From assembly GCA_905479865.1 (NCBI GenBank), contig CAJQOD010000020.1, positions 21,222 through 85,221 of the forward strand: a stretch of DNA of 64,000 nucleotides. Direction: 5' to 3'. Below are positions 28,108-37,287 of the stretch, one piece after another (positions within the stretch are counted from its first letter, which is position 1; every line of letters starts with the position of its first letter). This DNA is from an uncultured Rickettsiaceae bacterium. GTDB lineage: Bacteria; Pseudomonadota; Alphaproteobacteria; Rickettsiales; Rickettsiaceae. A program made the position numbers and the translations under genes. The notes under the pieces are model-generated. The model worked only from the letters and a program-made list of their open reading frames with translations. It was not told the DNA's origin and made no database searches.

Positions 28108-29446
28108 TTGTTTTGGTGACCAGCATTTCCCCATCTTGCATATTTAGACTTAAGGAGGGGCTTTTTTTTGCCTCAGATAGAGAGGAGATAATTTTTCCTT
28201 CCTTGTTTTTTACCATGGCATATCCACGTTTTAAAACATTATTATAATCAAGGCTTATAAGTAGGGATTTACTAAGAGTAAGCTGATGTTCCCGTGTGCT
28301 TAGCAAAGTATTTTTTTTGCCTATTAAGTTGTCTCTATGATTCTTATATTGCAAGTATTTATACTTCAGAATTTTTATGGGCTTTAGTCTGGTGATGGGG
28401 AAATACTGAAGTGAAGATTGCTTGGTTTTAAGTAAATTTGGTAATGAGCCAAAAAGTCTAAATGAGAGTTCATCGACTCTTTGGATATGGTTATTTACAT
28501 GATTTAGTACTTGATCCAGCACCCGTTTATTGCCACCCAGGCGCTCTGAATAATATTTGAGTAAATCCGTCAGCCGGCTGGTAATACGATCATGCAGTGA
28601 TTTGAGAGTGTATTTAAGATCCAGAATTACAGGTACTGCAAATTCGGCAGCGGCAGTCGGGGTTGGGGCGCGTATATCTGCTGCCAGGTCAATTAGAGTA
28701 TAATCTGTTTCATGCCCGACTGCTGATATTATTGGAATATCAGAATTATAGGTAGATCGCACGACAATTTCTTCATTAAAGGGCCACAAATCTTCGATGG
28801 AACCTCCCCCTCGTGCGATGATTAGTAAATCAGGTCTTTGCTCCGGGTTCATGCTATTGAATCCTTTTATGGCGTGTGATATTTCATCTGCAGCACTCTC
28901 CCCTTGCACCGTAACTGGCCAGATGGTTAGATGTGTTGGGCATCTGTCAGAGATACGATGAATGATATCTTTGATAACAGCTCCGGTAATTGAAGTAATA
29001 ATGCCGATTTTTTTTGGTAAGAAAGGTATAGGCTGTTTATGTTCCTTTGCAAATAAACCCTCTTTTTCCAGTTTTGCGCGACGTTCCTTTAGTATCTGCA
29101 TAAAAGCGCCGGCTCCAGCAGGCTCAATATTATCAGCAGATATCTGGTATTTTGATTGCCCGGCATAAGCGGTAATTTTACCGGTAACAATGACTTCAAG
29201 ACCTTCTTCCAGTTTGAACTGTATTTTTGCCAGATTATGTCGCCAGCATGTAGCGGCCAAGACAGCATTTGTATCCTTGAGAGAAAAGTAACCATGATCG
29301 GAAGCTGCTATTTTTAAGCCGGAAATTTCTCCTTTAATTCTTACAGTTCCAAGATTATGCTCAAGTAGCCATTTGATCTTACCGGATATTTCCGACACAG
29401 AAAATTCTGATTGGCTTATATTATTTATTAAACTATCTTCTAACAT
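28100..29446 (-). CDS. xseA: Exodeoxyribonuclease VII large subunit
   Basis: XseA with XseB degrades single-stranded DNA from both ends in repair. The 448 residues have an N-terminal OB-type domain (about 1-110; FSVSEISGKIKWLLE, VRIKGEISGL). The catalytic part has FLPKKIGIITSITGAVIKDI, IIARGGGSIEDLWPFNEE and ISAVGHETDYTLIDLAADIR. A long coiled-coil follows, then the C-terminal VLKRGYAMVKNKEG. The 3' end covers the -35 side of the IscR box. It is divergent from lptD, 50 bases away. Confidence 0.95.
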   Translation of the reverse strand: MLEDSLINNISQSEFSVSEISGKIKWLLEHNLGTVRIKGEISGLKIAASDHGYFSLKDTNAVLAATCWRHNLAKIQFKLEEGLEVIVTGKITAYAGQSKYQISADNIEPAGAGAFMQILKERRAKLEKEGLFAKEHKQPIPFLPKKIGIITSITGAVIKDIIHRISDRCPTHLTIWPVTVQGESAADEISHAIKGFNSMNPEQRPDLLIIARGGGSIEDLWPFNEEIVVRSTYNSDIPIISAVGHETDYTLIDLAADIRAPTPTAAAEFAVPVILDLKYTLKSLHDRITSRLTDLLKYYSERLGGNKRVLDQVLNHVNNHIQRVDELSFRLFGSLPNLLKTKQSSLQYFPITRLKPIKILKYKYLQYKNHRDNLIGKKNTLLSTREHQLTLSKSLLISLDYNNVLKRGYAMVKNKEGKIISSLSEAKKSPSLSLNMQDGEMLVTKTNT

Positions 29447-29496
29447 ACTATATGATTTTAAAATATTCTCAAAAGCACAAAATAAAACTAGTTTAA

Positions 29497-31605
29497 ATGC
29501 GCCTTGTTTGCAAATTATTACTTATATTTATCCTGTCAGGAACGGTTTCTTTTGCTAAAGAAACTATTCTAGAGGGTGTGGCTATGAAGGCAAATGAGGT
29601 TCATTACGATTCTAACAATGATTCAGTCACTGCTTCTGGGGACATTTTTGTTAAAATGGATAACTACACTCTAAATGCAGATAAAATACATTACAAAATT
29701 AAAGAAGACGTAATATTTGCTGAAGGAAATGTCCGTATAATAGATGATTCCGGTAGAATAATCTATGGCGAGCGGGCGGTGTTTAAAGATAGATTGAAAA
29801 GAGGAGTTATTGAAGAGTTTATAGCTAAATTCGATGAGAGTTCTATCTTGGCATCCAGGCTTGCAAATAGGTTAAACAAAAATAGAGTTGTGCTTGAGAA
29901 GTCGGTATTTACTCCGTGTAAAATATCTTGTGGTAATAAACCTATCTGGCAATTAAGTGCAGGGCATACTGATGTAGATTATGAGAAGCAGAAAATCACC
30001 TATAAACACGTATTCTTTGAAGTGTATGGAATTCCTTTGATGTATTTACCGTATTTTTTTCACCCAACCCCGACTGCTCCTGCGCAATCAGGTCTATTGG
30101 TTCCTGGAATTAAACGGGATGATTTTATGTTGCCTTTCTATTTTCGAGCAAAGCCTAATTTGGATTTTACCTTAACTCCAAGATTAGCGAAAAACTACAC
30201 TATCTTTGAAGGGGAGATGCGTCATAAGGTGAAATTGGGGCAGTATAAAATACGTGGAAGTTATGGTAATCCCTCGTTCCAAAAGGAAGATGAGAATAAT
30301 GTAACAAAGAATTCAAGGCCCGGGCGTTATCATGTTTTTGCAAAAGGTGATTTTTCAAAAAATCATATAAATTATGGTTTTGATATTAATCGTGCTTCGG
30401 ATAAGGCGTATCTAATTAATTATCATGAAAATTATAATTCATATTTAACATCAAGAATCTATACAAATACTGTAGATAGAAGAGATTATTTCTCGCTTGA
30501 AGGGTTTTATTTTCAGGATTTGAGAGCAAAAGATGCCAAGCTTAAAACACCGCTTGTTTTACCAAGCATACGCACCCAGAATATTTATAGTCTGAATGAT
30601 AGTGATTCGGCATTTCTTGCGTTAAGAAATAATACGATTGCATATAGTGAGCCGAATCGGCAGTTAGCTAGAACTTCATTGGACGTTGAATTAATGAGTA
30701 ATTTGATATCAAGCGGGGGTCATACGATGAATTTCACTTTGGCTAACCGTGGAGATTTATATTGGGTGAACTTTACGGATCCGACTGCCAGAGAACAAGA
30801 AAAAACATGGTATAGGAATATACCTGAATTCAGGACAAAATGGGCATATCCGTTGATAAGTTCCATTGGATCGAAGTCCAGTATTACAATAGAGCCGACT
30901 GCTGTGGTAGTTATTGGTAGGAAATATGAACCAAGGTTTAGTAAATTTGGATTAGTTGATTCACCTACAAATGAACTATCTGAGAATAATATATTTAGTG
31001 CCAACAGATTTAGTGGGGTTGACTTTCATGATTATGGAAATCGTTTAAGCTATGGTATTAACTCGTCTTTAATGTCAGAATATTTATACATAGATGCTTT
31101 CTTAGGGCAGCTTGTACATAAAAATAATGTGATGGAAAAAGGCAATTCTGATTATGTTGGTAATGTTGGCGCAGGTATTGCAAATAATTTTGAGCTTTTT
31201 TATCGCTTTAGGAGAGATCAAAACTTACGTCCAATTCGCAATGAGGTAGGCATTAGTGTTGTAACGGATAGTTTTACAGCTAGTACTATTTTTACCGAGC
31301 TGCACAATGTCTCACGCTATTTTGCCAAAGAAGGCTTTGAACCGGGCGAAGATAAAGCATCACAAGTTAGTTTTGATGTGAACTATAAGTTAATGAAAAA
31401 TCTGTGGATTGGTATGGCTTCAAAGCTAGACCTTACTTCAAAATCTGCAAAAATATTAGTTCGAAGTATCAGGATGACATACCTCTTTGATTGTGTTAGT
31501 ATAAGCGGCACTATAACCGATAATTTTTTGCATGATAGCTTGCGGGGAGTTAAGAAAACCAGATCCAAGACTATTTCTGTTGGTTTAAAAGTTATAAATA
31601 TGTGA
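29497..31605 (+). CDS. lptD: LPS-assembly outer-membrane protein LptD
   Basis: LptD inserts LPS into the outer leaflet of the outer membrane with LptE. The 702 residues show a signal peptide (about 1-22, ILSGTVSFAKE) and an OstA/LptA-like beta-jellyroll domain (about 28-130; TLNADKIHYKIKEDVIFAEG). The barrel with LPYFFHPTP and SGLLVPGIKRDDFMLPFYF follows. Cys137 and Cys141 (TPCKISCGN) are the only close cysteine pair and may correspond to part of the disulfide set of LptD. Together with the lpx genes it shows that LPS reaches the cell surface. Confidence 0.93.
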   Translation: MRLVCKLLLIFILSGTVSFAKETILEGVAMKANEVHYDSNNDSVTASGDIFVKMDNYTLNADKIHYKIKEDVIFAEGNVRIIDDSGRIIYGERAVFKDRLKRGVIEEFIAKFDESSILASRLANRLNKNRVVLEKSVFTPCKISCGNKPIWQLSAGHTDVDYEKQKITYKHVFFEVYGIPLMYLPYFFHPTPTAPAQSGLLVPGIKRDDFMLPFYFRAKPNLDFTLTPRLAKNYTIFEGEMRHKVKLGQYKIRGSYGNPSFQKEDENNVTKNSRPGRYHVFAKGDFSKNHINYGFDINRASDKAYLINYHENYNSYLTSRIYTNTVDRRDYFSLEGFYFQDLRAKDAKLKTPLVLPSIRTQNIYSLNDSDSAFLALRNNTIAYSEPNRQLARTSLDVELMSNLISSGGHTMNFTLANRGDLYWVNFTDPTAREQEKTWYRNIPEFRTKWAYPLISSIGSKSSITIEPTAVVVIGRKYEPRFSKFGLVDSPTNELSENNIFSANRFSGVDFHDYGNRLSYGINSSLMSEYLYIDAFLGQLVHKNNVMEKGNSDYVGNVGAGIANNFELFYRFRRDQNLRPIRNEVGISVVTDSFTASTIFTELHNVSRYFAKEGFEPGEDKASQVSFDVNYKLMKNLWIGMASKLDLTSKSAKILVRSIRMTYLFDCVSISGTITDNFLHDSLRGVKKTRSKTISVGLKVINM

Positions 31606-31616
31606 GTATAAAAAAT

Positions 31617-32504
31617 ATGAAGAAAATATTGAGTCTTTTTGTTGTTTTATTTTCAGTTTCGGTGTTGGCTAATCTGCCTGATATTGTTGCTATAGTTAAT
31701 GATCAACCAATTACGAAATATGATTTCGAATCTAGAAAAAAGATGGCAGTAGTGCTAAATAATATTGATGTTTCTGACCCGACAATGGATGTAAGGCTAA
31801 ATAGCGATATTTTGAACATATTGATCGAGGAGGAGTTATTGAACCAGCATGCTGAAAAAGTTGGCGGAGCAGTGAGTAAAGCTGATCTGGATAATGCGAT
31901 TGCAACTATCGAGCAGAGGAATAATATGCCAAAAAATGGTATGCGTGCATATCTTACAGAAAAAGGGCTGGACACAGAGAGCTTTAGAAAGCAGATTAAA
32001 GGTGAGCTTATAAAGTACAATATTATCAGCTCTCTATCTCAGTCAGTATCAGTATCACAGACAGAGCTTGATGTGGCTCTAATAAATAATAATGATCAAG
32101 ATTTTGATGTAGAAATATGGGTGTTTACCTCCAGAGAAACCGGTGACAAGTCTTTGAGTCAAATGCAGCTATTAAAAAAACGTCTTGTTTCCTGTAATAA
32201 AGTTGAGGACAAGCTCTATACGGATTTTGCTGATGGCGAGAAGTTTGATAGGCCGCTGAAGCAGATGCCAGACAAAACTCAGTCAGTGGTACTTGATACA
32301 AAAACCGGTTCTTCAAGCCGTGTGTATAAGGAAGAAAATAAATTCAAGCTGGTTTTTGTGTGTAAGAAGGATCCAGCGATTTCCAGTGGTGATTTAAACA
32401 AAATTAAATCATTTCTGTCAAATAAAAAAATGTCACAAAAGGCTGCAAAATTTTTCAAGGATCTAAGAGCAAAGGCCTATATAAAACTGATGATTCCAGG
32501 GTAA
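31617..32504 (+). CDS. SurA-like periplasmic chaperone without a PPIase domain
   Basis: The protein has a signal peptide (KKILSLFVVLFSVSVLA). A SurA N-terminal chaperone domain follows, with DIVAIVNDQPITKYDFESRKK and NILIEEELLNQHAEKVG. The rest (about 150-295) has no parvulin signature that I can see, so it may act only as a chaperone for outer-membrane proteins such as LptD. A GTG at 31602 overlapping the lptD stop is an alternative start; the ATG at 31617 gives the better signal peptide. The lptD-surA-rsmA order is common, with pdxA lacking here. Confidence 0.8.
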   Translation: MKKILSLFVVLFSVSVLANLPDIVAIVNDQPITKYDFESRKKMAVVLNNIDVSDPTMDVRLNSDILNILIEEELLNQHAEKVGGAVSKADLDNAIATIEQRNNMPKNGMRAYLTEKGLDTESFRKQIKGELIKYNIISSLSQSVSVSQTELDVALINNNDQDFDVEIWVFTSRETGDKSLSQMQLLKKRLVSCNKVEDKLYTDFADGEKFDRPLKQMPDKTQSVVLDTKTGSSSRVYKEENKFKLVFVCKKDPAISSGDLNKIKSFLSNKKMSQKAAKFFKDLRAKAYIKLMIPG

Positions 32505-32604
32505 CACCAATTCCCGTTTTTAAAGATTACATCGTTGCTCGTCGTTTGTTTATGAATAATTAAGCGTCGCTTCTTGCGCTTATGTACTATTTAATCTTGA
32601 GAAC

Positions 32605-32613
32605 TGGTATAAT
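32605..32613 (+). promoter_or_regulatory. Extended -10 promoter element for rsmA
   Basis: TGGTATAAT is a perfect TGn plus TATAAT extended -10, 44 bases before the rsmA start. No good -35 is seen, which such promoters can do without. The rest of 32505-32657 holds nothing else that I recognise. Confidence 0.5.
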
Positions 32614-32657
32614 TTATCCTGGCATTTTGATCAATAAAAACCCGAAAAAAGCTATAT

Positions 32658-33470
32658 ATGACACTACCGTCTATTGCCAGACTTGCCAGTAAACACGGCA
32701 TTACTCCACGTAAGAAATATGGGCAGAACTTTATCTTTGATGAGAGTCTATGTGATAAAATCGTCAGATATGCAGGCATTAACCAGGATTCTAATGTTCT
32801 GGAAATAGGACCGGGACCTGCGGGATTAACCCGATCTATTTTAAAAGCATTGCCTGAAAAATTATCAGTTATTGAAACCGATTTCAGATGTCTCCCATTG
32901 CTTGAGGAAATTAAGCTTGCATACCCGTCTCTTGAGATTCGGCATGAAGATGCCTTAAAAGTTGGGCTGGCAGACATTGCGTATGGTAAGCCACTGGATA
33001 TAATATCGAACTTGCCCTACAATATCGGTACTCAGCTTTTAATTAACTGGATATATCAGATAGAGCATGTAAAAAGCATGACGCTTATGTTGCAAAAGGA
33101 GGTGGTCGACCGCATTACTTCAGCGCACAGTAAGAAGAGTTATGGTCGTCTGTCAATTATCTGCCAGCTTGTTTGTGATGTGCATAAATGCTTTGATGTA
33201 AGTCCAAAGGCCTTTTACCCTGAGCCAAAAATCTGGTCTGGCATAGTGCGCCTGGTGCCTAAATCAAACAGACCTGGAAAAGAAACGTTGCTTAAACTTG
33301 AAAAAATAACTGCTCAAACTTTCTCAGGGAGGCGTAAAATGATTAAATCATTCTTAAAAAAAGCTGTGCCGGATGTTGGTGAAATCTTGAAAACTTTACG
33401 GCTAGATCAAACATTGCGGGCAGAAAACTTATCGCCGGAAGATTATCTGGCTCTGGCTATTGCTATGTAA
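32658..33470 (+). CDS. rsmA: 16S rRNA dimethyladenosine transferase RsmA (KsgA)
   Basis: RsmA dimethylates two adjacent adenines near the 3' end of 16S rRNA during small-subunit maturation. The 270 residues show KYGQNFIFDESLCDKIV, the SAM motif VLEIGPGPAGLTR (about 49-61) with the acidic ligand ETDFR, and catalytic SNLPYNIGT (family NLPY). The C-terminal domain has TFSGRRKMIKSFLKK. The extended -10 upstream suggests that it can be transcribed apart from lptD. Confidence 0.95.
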   Translation: MTLPSIARLASKHGITPRKKYGQNFIFDESLCDKIVRYAGINQDSNVLEIGPGPAGLTRSILKALPEKLSVIETDFRCLPLLEEIKLAYPSLEIRHEDALKVGLADIAYGKPLDIISNLPYNIGTQLLINWIYQIEHVKSMTLMLQKEVVDRITSAHSKKSYGRLSIICQLVCDVHKCFDVSPKAFYPEPKIWSGIVRLVPKSNRPGKETLLKLEKITAQTFSGRRKMIKSFLKKAVPDVGEILKTLRLDQTLRAENLSPEDYLALAIAM

Positions 33471-33490
33471 GAGTTTTAAATAAGCTAATA

Positions 33491-33509
33491 AAAAATAGTG
33501 GCTACTATT
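33491..33509 (-). terminator. Candidate terminator of the coiled-coil gene
   Basis: Reading the minus strand, AATAGT and ACTATT (33509-33494) pair around a 4-base loop and are followed by a run of six T then ATTA. The stem is short and AT-rich, so it may be inefficient. Confidence 0.4.
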
Positions 33510-33529
33510 ACATGAAAAAAACCAAGAAG

Positions 33530-35398
33530 TTAGTGAGAATAAATCACGTGGCTTATATGGCTGTCACTTAACCCGAGATTTTCCCCTACCGCATATATTT
33601 CTGCATCTTCATCATTACGCAAATCTAGTGAGTTTACCTGTATCATTTCAATTTCTTCAACATTAGCAGATTTTTTGCTGGGGAAAAGATTTGTAAATTT
33701 ATCCCAAAGTGATAACGGCTTTTGACTATGAGTTTCTTCCGAAGATTGTTTTACCGGTAGTTTAGCAGCTTGCTGTTTTTCCAGCTCTGCTTTTAGCCGT
33801 TCGGCTTCCTCTTTTTCCTGTTTTAGTTGTTCAGCTGCTTTTATATGTTCTATGTGTAACGGATTTTCAAGTGATTTTGCTGTTGCGTTCATTCCTTCTG
33901 CCAGTGCGTTTAGGTCTTCTGTCGATTTTTCTAGCTCTGCTTGCTTGCCTGTTATTAGTAACTTTTCTCCTTCTTTAATAGAAAGTTGCGTTGTTTCTTC
34001 TAGTCTTGTTGTATGCGTGTCGTCTAAGTTTTCTCTTGCTATTTGTAGTTTTATTGCTGCTAATTTTGCTGCTGCTATTGCTTCTTCCAGCTGTTTAGCT
34101 GCGTTCTCTCTTTCTTCTGCTTGTTGTTGTCTTTCCAGCTCTGCTTTCAACCGTTCAGCGTTTTCTCTTTCTAGTCTCTCTGCTTCCAGTTTTTCAGCTA
34201 CTTCTATTTTTCTTAGTCTTTCAGCTGTTTCCTCTCTTTCCAGCCTTTGTCTTTCTTCTTCTAGTTGTTCAGCTAGTAGTTCATCAGCTTGCTGTTTTTC
34301 CAGCTCTGCTTTGTGCCTAACTTCTTCCAGCCTTAGCTGTTTAGCTGCTTCCTCTAGCTTAGCCAGTCTATCTTCTTCTGCTTTCTCTCTTTTTAGTTGC
34401 TCAGCTGCCTCTTCTTCCAGCCTTTGTTGTTTAGCTAGTAGTTCTAGTTCAGCAGCCTGCTGTTTTTCCAGCTCTGCTTTTAGCCGTTCGGCTTCCTCTT
34501 TTTCCTGTTTTAGTTGTTCAGCTGCTTCTTTTTCTAGCCTTTGTCTATCTTCTTCTGTCTGCTCTGCTTCTTCCTCATTAGCCTCATCTTCTATTTTAGC
34601 CAGACTTTTTTGCAGTTTCAGTCTCGCTTCTTCTTCTCGTTGTAGCTGTATTGCTGACTTTGACATTACTATTGATTTTGGACTTTCTGCTATGTAGCTT
34701 TCACTACCACTGCTTTTGCTCCAGTAATCACTTTCTTCTTTTTTTGATGATTTTCGTGCCTCTAGCTTTAGTCTTTCTTCTTCTGCTAGTTGCATTGCCA
34801 GTTCTAATGATTCCTGTTCTAGTCTGTCTTTTTCCGTTTTTAACTGCTCTTTTACCACATGAGGCACTGCCACTTCTTGTTCTTCTACCTGCCCCTGTTG
34901 TTTAGCTTTTTTTGGTGTTTCTACTGCTTTTCTTAGTACCGGTTGCCTTTCAATAGGGCTTTCAGTCAATTCTGTTATTTTCGGCGTTTCAGTTACTATA
35001 GAAGGAGTAATGATGGTTAAATTAGTTTCATCTGCTGCTGCTCTTTCTCTACTTTTTGAGTTATTACCTGCAACTTCTGTTAGTACTAGTGGTTCTTCTA
35101 TGCGTATCAGTACCTTTTTTGCTTCTGAGGTTCTAATGCCTGTAGGTTCTTTCTCAGTAAAATCCTTTCTGATTTGTCTCTCAGATGTTTTAACGAATAC
35201 AGGATCTGACTTTTTAGCTAATTTAGTTTGTGGATTGCTGAGCAATTCCTTTGAAGTGTAAGCATTTGAAATACTATCCTCAAGGTGAACGTTACCTGCA
35301 ACAAAAGAATTCTCAGCATCCCGTCCAAGGAAATCAATTCTTTTCCTTTTAGTAACAGCAGTAACAGTATCTATATATTCGCGATATTCAGTACTCAT
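33530..35398 (-). CDS. Large repetitive coiled-coil protein, unknown function (candidate effector or cytoskeletal protein)
   Basis: I do not recognise this 622-residue protein. It has no signal peptide or membrane segment. Residues 1-180 are low-complexity and Thr/Glu/Pro-rich. About 185-480 is a near-continuous charged coiled coil of AERLKAELEKQQ-type heptads. A further helical part (about 480-565) repeats the 25-residue block that begins AAEQLKQEKEEAERLKAEL, present exactly twice. The C-terminal 60 residues are globular-looking (LWDKFTNLFPSKKSANVEE), ending SHISHVIYSH. It is preceded by a perfect promoter and stands alone between rsmA and era. Homologues in this order include secreted or scaffold proteins, but I infer no specific role. 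Confidence 0.8.
   Translation of the reverse strand: MSTEYREYIDTVTAVTKRKRIDFLGRDAENSFVAGNVHLEDSISNAYTSKELLSNPQTKLAKKSDPVFVKTSERQIRKDFTEKEPTGIRTSEAKKVLIRIEEPLVLTEVAGNNSKSRERAAADETNLTIITPSIVTETPKITELTESPIERQPVLRKAVETPKKAKQQGQVEEQEVAVPHVVKEQLKTEKDRLEQESLELAMQLAEEERLKLEARKSSKKEESDYWSKSSGSESYIAESPKSIVMSKSAIQLQREEEARLKLQKSLAKIEDEANEEEAEQTEEDRQRLEKEAAEQLKQEKEEAERLKAELEKQQAAELELLAKQQRLEEEAAEQLKREKAEEDRLAKLEEAAKQLRLEEVRHKAELEKQQADELLAEQLEEERQRLEREETAERLRKIEVAEKLEAERLERENAERLKAELERQQQAEERENAAKQLEEAIAAAKLAAIKLQIARENLDDTHTTRLEETTQLSIKEGEKLLITGKQAELEKSTEDLNALAEGMNATAKSLENPLHIEHIKAAEQLKQEKEEAERLKAELEKQQAAKLPVKQSSEETHSQKPLSLWDKFTNLFPSKKSANVEEIEMIQVNSLDLRNDEDAEIYAVGENLGLSDSHISHVIYSH
33771..34527. repeat. 70-bp exact direct repeat inside the coiled-coil gene
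   Basis: Positions 33771-33840 and 34458-34527 are identical over 70 bases. The offset of 687 bases is 229 codons, so recombination between the copies would remove or add a block of the coiled coil without shifting the frame. Confidence 0.85.
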
Positions 35399-35701
35399 AA
35401 AATTTCTTTATAATTAATATTATTTTATAAAAATTATGTCGTTTTTATTAGTAAATTCCTTAAGAGATATACACCTTTTTTACTTTAATATACCCCATTG
35501 TTAAGCATTATAACAGTATATATGGTAATTGTCAAGTAACAATGTCGCATTAAACGTTTTAAACTTGACAGATCTAATTTTAATTTGTTATTTATTAGTG
35601 GGTATGGCTTTAATATTGTGATATATTTATCACGTTTTAGTAACTTTCTGTGTTACCAACAATGTCAATAATGCCGTCCTAGCCCGTCCTAGCTATTAAA
35701 C
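35399..35701. other. Gene-free interval between era and the coiled-coil gene
   Basis: The 303 bases hold the promoter at 35507-35535, a leader of about 100 bases before the coiled-coil start, and a contiguous duplication of the 10-mer CCGTCCTAGC at 35674-35693 just past the era stop. No open frame or tRNA was seen. Confidence 0.6.
35507..35535 (-). promoter_or_regulatory. Perfect-consensus sigma70 promoter of the coiled-coil gene
   Basis: On the minus strand TTGACA (35535-35530), a 17-base spacer and TATAAT (35512-35507) all match the consensus exactly. A TG lies one base before the -10. It is the best promoter in the window. Transcription should begin near 35500, giving an untranslated leader of about 100 bases. 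Confidence 0.8.
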
Positions 35702-36592
35702 TTATATTCCCATCGTATGATAGAACTCAGGGTTATCTTCCCAGTTTTTACTCACTTTTACAAAAAGAAATAAATGCACTCTGCGTCCTAGCAGTTTTTC
35801 GATATTGCCCCGGGCTGCAACACCTATTGCTTTAATTCTGCTGCCATTTTTACCTATAATCATATTTTTATGGGAATCTCTTGCGACGATAATTAGCTGA
35901 CTAATCTTAACAGATCCGTCTTTTTGCTCTTCCCAGTTTTCATATTCCACTGTTAGATTGTAAGGGAGTTCCTGCTCCAGTTGGAGAAATAATTGTTCCC
36001 TGGTGATTTCACTGGCAAGGAAACGAGCGGGGAGGTTGGTCATGTCATCCTCCTCGTACGTCCATCCTGAGTTTGTAGCATTGTCTTTTAAATATTCTAA
36101 GAAGCCATCTATGCCTTTGCCGCTAAGGGCGGAGATGTTGAAGATTCTAGATGCAGGTGCTGCTTTGTCTAAAAAGCTTATATTATCGATAAAATATTTT
36201 GATTTCAGATCAATCTTATTCATCAAAAAGACGATTTTTTTACCCAGGGCAGATATTCTCTTTACGATCTCTCGGGTCATATCATCCAGTTGCGCCGAGC
36301 TATCAATAATTAAAGTGATCATATCTGCATTGCCAAGGCTAGACCAGGCGCAGCGTACCATTGCTTTTTCAAGTTTTTTCTTTGGTTCAAAAATACCTGG
36401 AGTATCAAATAATACAAGCTGAATGTCACCGAGCGTAACTATACCTGTGATTATAGACCGGGTCGTTTGTACCTTTGGCGTAACTATTGAAATTTTTTGC
36501 CCGATAATATGATTAAGTAGGGTTGATTTGCCGGCATTTGGTTTGCCGATTATGCATACAGATAGAGATTTTTTCGATGTAGATTGAGTCAC
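35702..36592 (-). CDS. era: GTPase Era
   Basis: Era is a Ras-like GTPase that binds the 3' end of 16S rRNA and guides 30S assembly. The 296 residues show G1 GKPNAGKST (about 16-24), the effector region [10 protein letters not shown]3 FDTPG and G4 NKID (family NKxD). The C-terminal KH domain has [13 protein letters not shown] (about 245-257). It lies 11 bases after rnc in the conserved lepB-rnc-era operon. Confidence 0.96.
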   Translation of the reverse strand: MTQSTSKKSLSVCIIGKPNAGKSTLLNHIIGQKISIVTPKVQTTRSIITGIVTLGDIQLVLFDTPGIFEPKKKLEKAMVRCAWSSLGNADMITLIIDSSAQLDDMTREIVKRISALGKKIVFLMNKIDLKSKYFIDNISFLDKAAPASRIFNISALSGKGIDGFLEYLKDNATNSGWTYEEDDMTNLPARFLASEITREQLFLQLEQELPYNLTVEYENWEEQKDGSVKISQLIIVARDSHKNMIIGKNGSRIKAIGVAARGNIEKLLGRRVHLFLFVKVSKNWEDNPEFYHTMGI

Positions 36593-36603
36593 AATTGGTT
36601 TTT

Positions 36604-37287
36604 TTAAAGCTTATCATTAATTTTTTTAAGCAACTTTCCAGCAGCATCTTTTTCTGCTTCTTTGATAGATTTACCCGTGCCGATCTGAGATTGATCAGGC
36701 ACACTTACGCGTACGGTGAAAATCGGCGAGTGTACTACCCCTTCCTGTTTTATCACCTCATATTTCGGCATAATGTGAGACCTACGTTGTAGCAATTCCT
36801 GCAGATATGTTTTAGGATCAGCGGCACTGAAATCTATATTCTCTATATGTTCTGCCCAAAGAGTAGTCACTATCGTGCGTGTGTGGTCGATATTACTATC
36901 AAGATATATTGCAGCCAGTAGTGCTTCCATAGTATTTTCTATATTATTGTGGTTTGATCTTCCTCCGGAAGTTTCTTCGCCTTTAGTCATAATAATATGA
37001 TCTGCCAGACTTATTGTATCTGCGATTTTGACCAGGATATCCCTTGAAACTGCGTATGCCTTGATTTTCGCTATACGTCCCTCTTCGTAATCGGTGAATT
37101 TATTAAAGATCATTTCCGTTATAAGGAAACCCAAGATCGCATCTCCCAGAAATTCAAAACGTTCATAGTCACGCTTTAAATTGTCGATCTGTTTTAGCGA
37201 TGGGTGGCTTAGTGCTTCTTCTAGTAGAGTAGTATCATTGAATTTATAGTTTAGAGCAACTTCCAGTTTAGCAAAATTATTTATCAT
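36604..37287 (-). CDS. rnc: Ribonuclease III
   Basis: RNase III cuts double-stranded RNA in rRNA and mRNA processing. From ATG 37287 ([12 protein letters not shown]) the product has 227 residues; two ATGs at 37302 and 37305 would add six. The catalytic signature [18 protein letters not shown] is present (about 41-58), the second acidic cluster is in [17 protein letters not shown], and a double-stranded-RNA-binding domain fills the last 70 residues ([20 protein letters not shown]). It overlaps the lepB stop by 11 bases. Confidence 0.95.
   Translation of the reverse strand: MINNFAKLEVALNYKFNDTTLLEEALSHPSLKQIDNLKRDYERFEFLGDAILGFLITEMIFNKFTDYEEGRIAKIKAYAVSRDILVKIADTISLADHIIMTKGEETSGGRSNHNNIENTMEALLAAIYLDSNIDHTRTIVTTLWAEHIENIDFSAADPKTYLQELLQRRSHIMPKYEVIKQEGVVHSPIFTVRVSVPDQSQIGTGKSIKEAEKDAAGKLLKKINDKL

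Noticed and set aside
33852..34697. 281-codon Ser-rich open frame on the plus strand
   Set aside because: It is the antisense of the repetitive Glu/Lys/Leu coiled-coil gene; its Ser/Cys runs arise from reverse-read GAA, CTT and GCA codons, and it has no start context or domain.
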